Positions 63,923 to 64,000 of a DNA stretch of 64,000 nt are shown here, piece after piece. The DNA comes from Streptomyces liliiviolaceus (GTDB lineage Bacteria; Actinomycetota; Actinomycetes; Streptomycetales; Streptomycetaceae). The notes beneath the pieces were generated by a model that was given only the letters and a program-made list of their open reading frames with translations, was not told where the DNA came from and made no database searches. Numbering within the stretch: position 1 is the first letter of the stretch; each line of letters begins with the position of its first letter. The stretch spans positions 868,001 to 932,000 of the forward strand of contig NZ_JAGPYQ010000001.1 of assembly GCF_018070025.1 (NCBI RefSeq), in the 5' to 3' direction. Position numbers and translations under genes: made by a program.

Positions 63923-64000
63923 CCGGATCAGCTTCATCGCGGAGGTCATCGACCCCCACAGGGCGAAGAACGACTACGGCCCCAAGAGGACCGCGTACGC

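Overview
The window is high-GC actinobacterial DNA: strong third-position GC bias, many GTG starts, ATGA/GTGA gene overlaps, GAGGAG-type ribosome sites and large antisense shadow frames. Families such as DmdR1, a partial conservon, a WhiJ-like trio, a SARP regulator and a CebR operator point to Streptomyces. Gene order from the sigma/anti-sigma pair through purU, dmdR1/nagS, citrate synthase, pdxH and the carboxylase cluster to serC resembles, from memory, the S. coelicolor SCO4366-SCO4410 core segment in reverse. That synteny is recollection and was not searched.

Region by region. 1-4.7 kb: an acyl-CoA catabolism block (two acyl-CoA dehydrogenases, an amidohydrolase and a divergent AMP-forming ligase), with two near-identical operator-like sites in the divergent promoter. 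4.7-8 kb: an EF-hand protein, a STAS antagonist, and an ECF-like sigma factor coupled to a zinc-finger/DinB-fold anti-sigma candidate. 8-19.4 kb: purU, an SCO4402-family protein, a solute-binding lipoprotein, a large disordered membrane protein, an HTH/TPR regulator, a prim-pol-domain protein, an ABC exporter, and an alpha/beta hydrolase with Ala in place of the nucleophile Ser. 20-26 kb: iron regulator dmdR1 and divergent nagS with a DasR-like site, a PAS protein, a candidate very small mRNA with an extended Shine-Dalgarno sequence, citrate synthase and pdxH. 26.4-37 kb: an eight-gene operon (DinB-type protein, AtuA-like protein, carboxyltransferase, biotin carboxylase, acyl-CoA dehydrogenase, frameshifted CoA ligase, enoyl-CoA hydratase, TetR) with the gene content of the acyclic-terpene (Atu) or leucine/isovalerate pathway. 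37-42.3 kb: an HExxH protein, an EamA exporter, and a fused FAD/Fe-S 2-hydroxyacid dehydrogenase.

42.7-46.9 kb: a conservon (cvnA-B-C plus an atypical P450) with no GTPase gene cvnD, ended by a giant inverted repeat. 47.1 kb: serC. 48.3-54.9 kb: an accessory-looking block (orphan protein, DUF397, XRE regulator, HATPase protein, small ORF, membrane NACHT-WD40 protein). 55-64 kb: a CebR-box GH5/CBM2 cellulase, a DrrAB-type exporter convergent with a SARP-NB-ARC regulator, a membrane-anchored beta-propeller protein and an SGNH hydrolase.

About 32 copies of a short intergenic repeat (core AGGGGCGCGGGGAA) punctuate the whole window. They often start within a few bases of a stop codon, and their arrangements produce perfect palindromes and long hairpins. 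No tRNA, rRNA, CRISPR array, transposase or prophage gene was seen.
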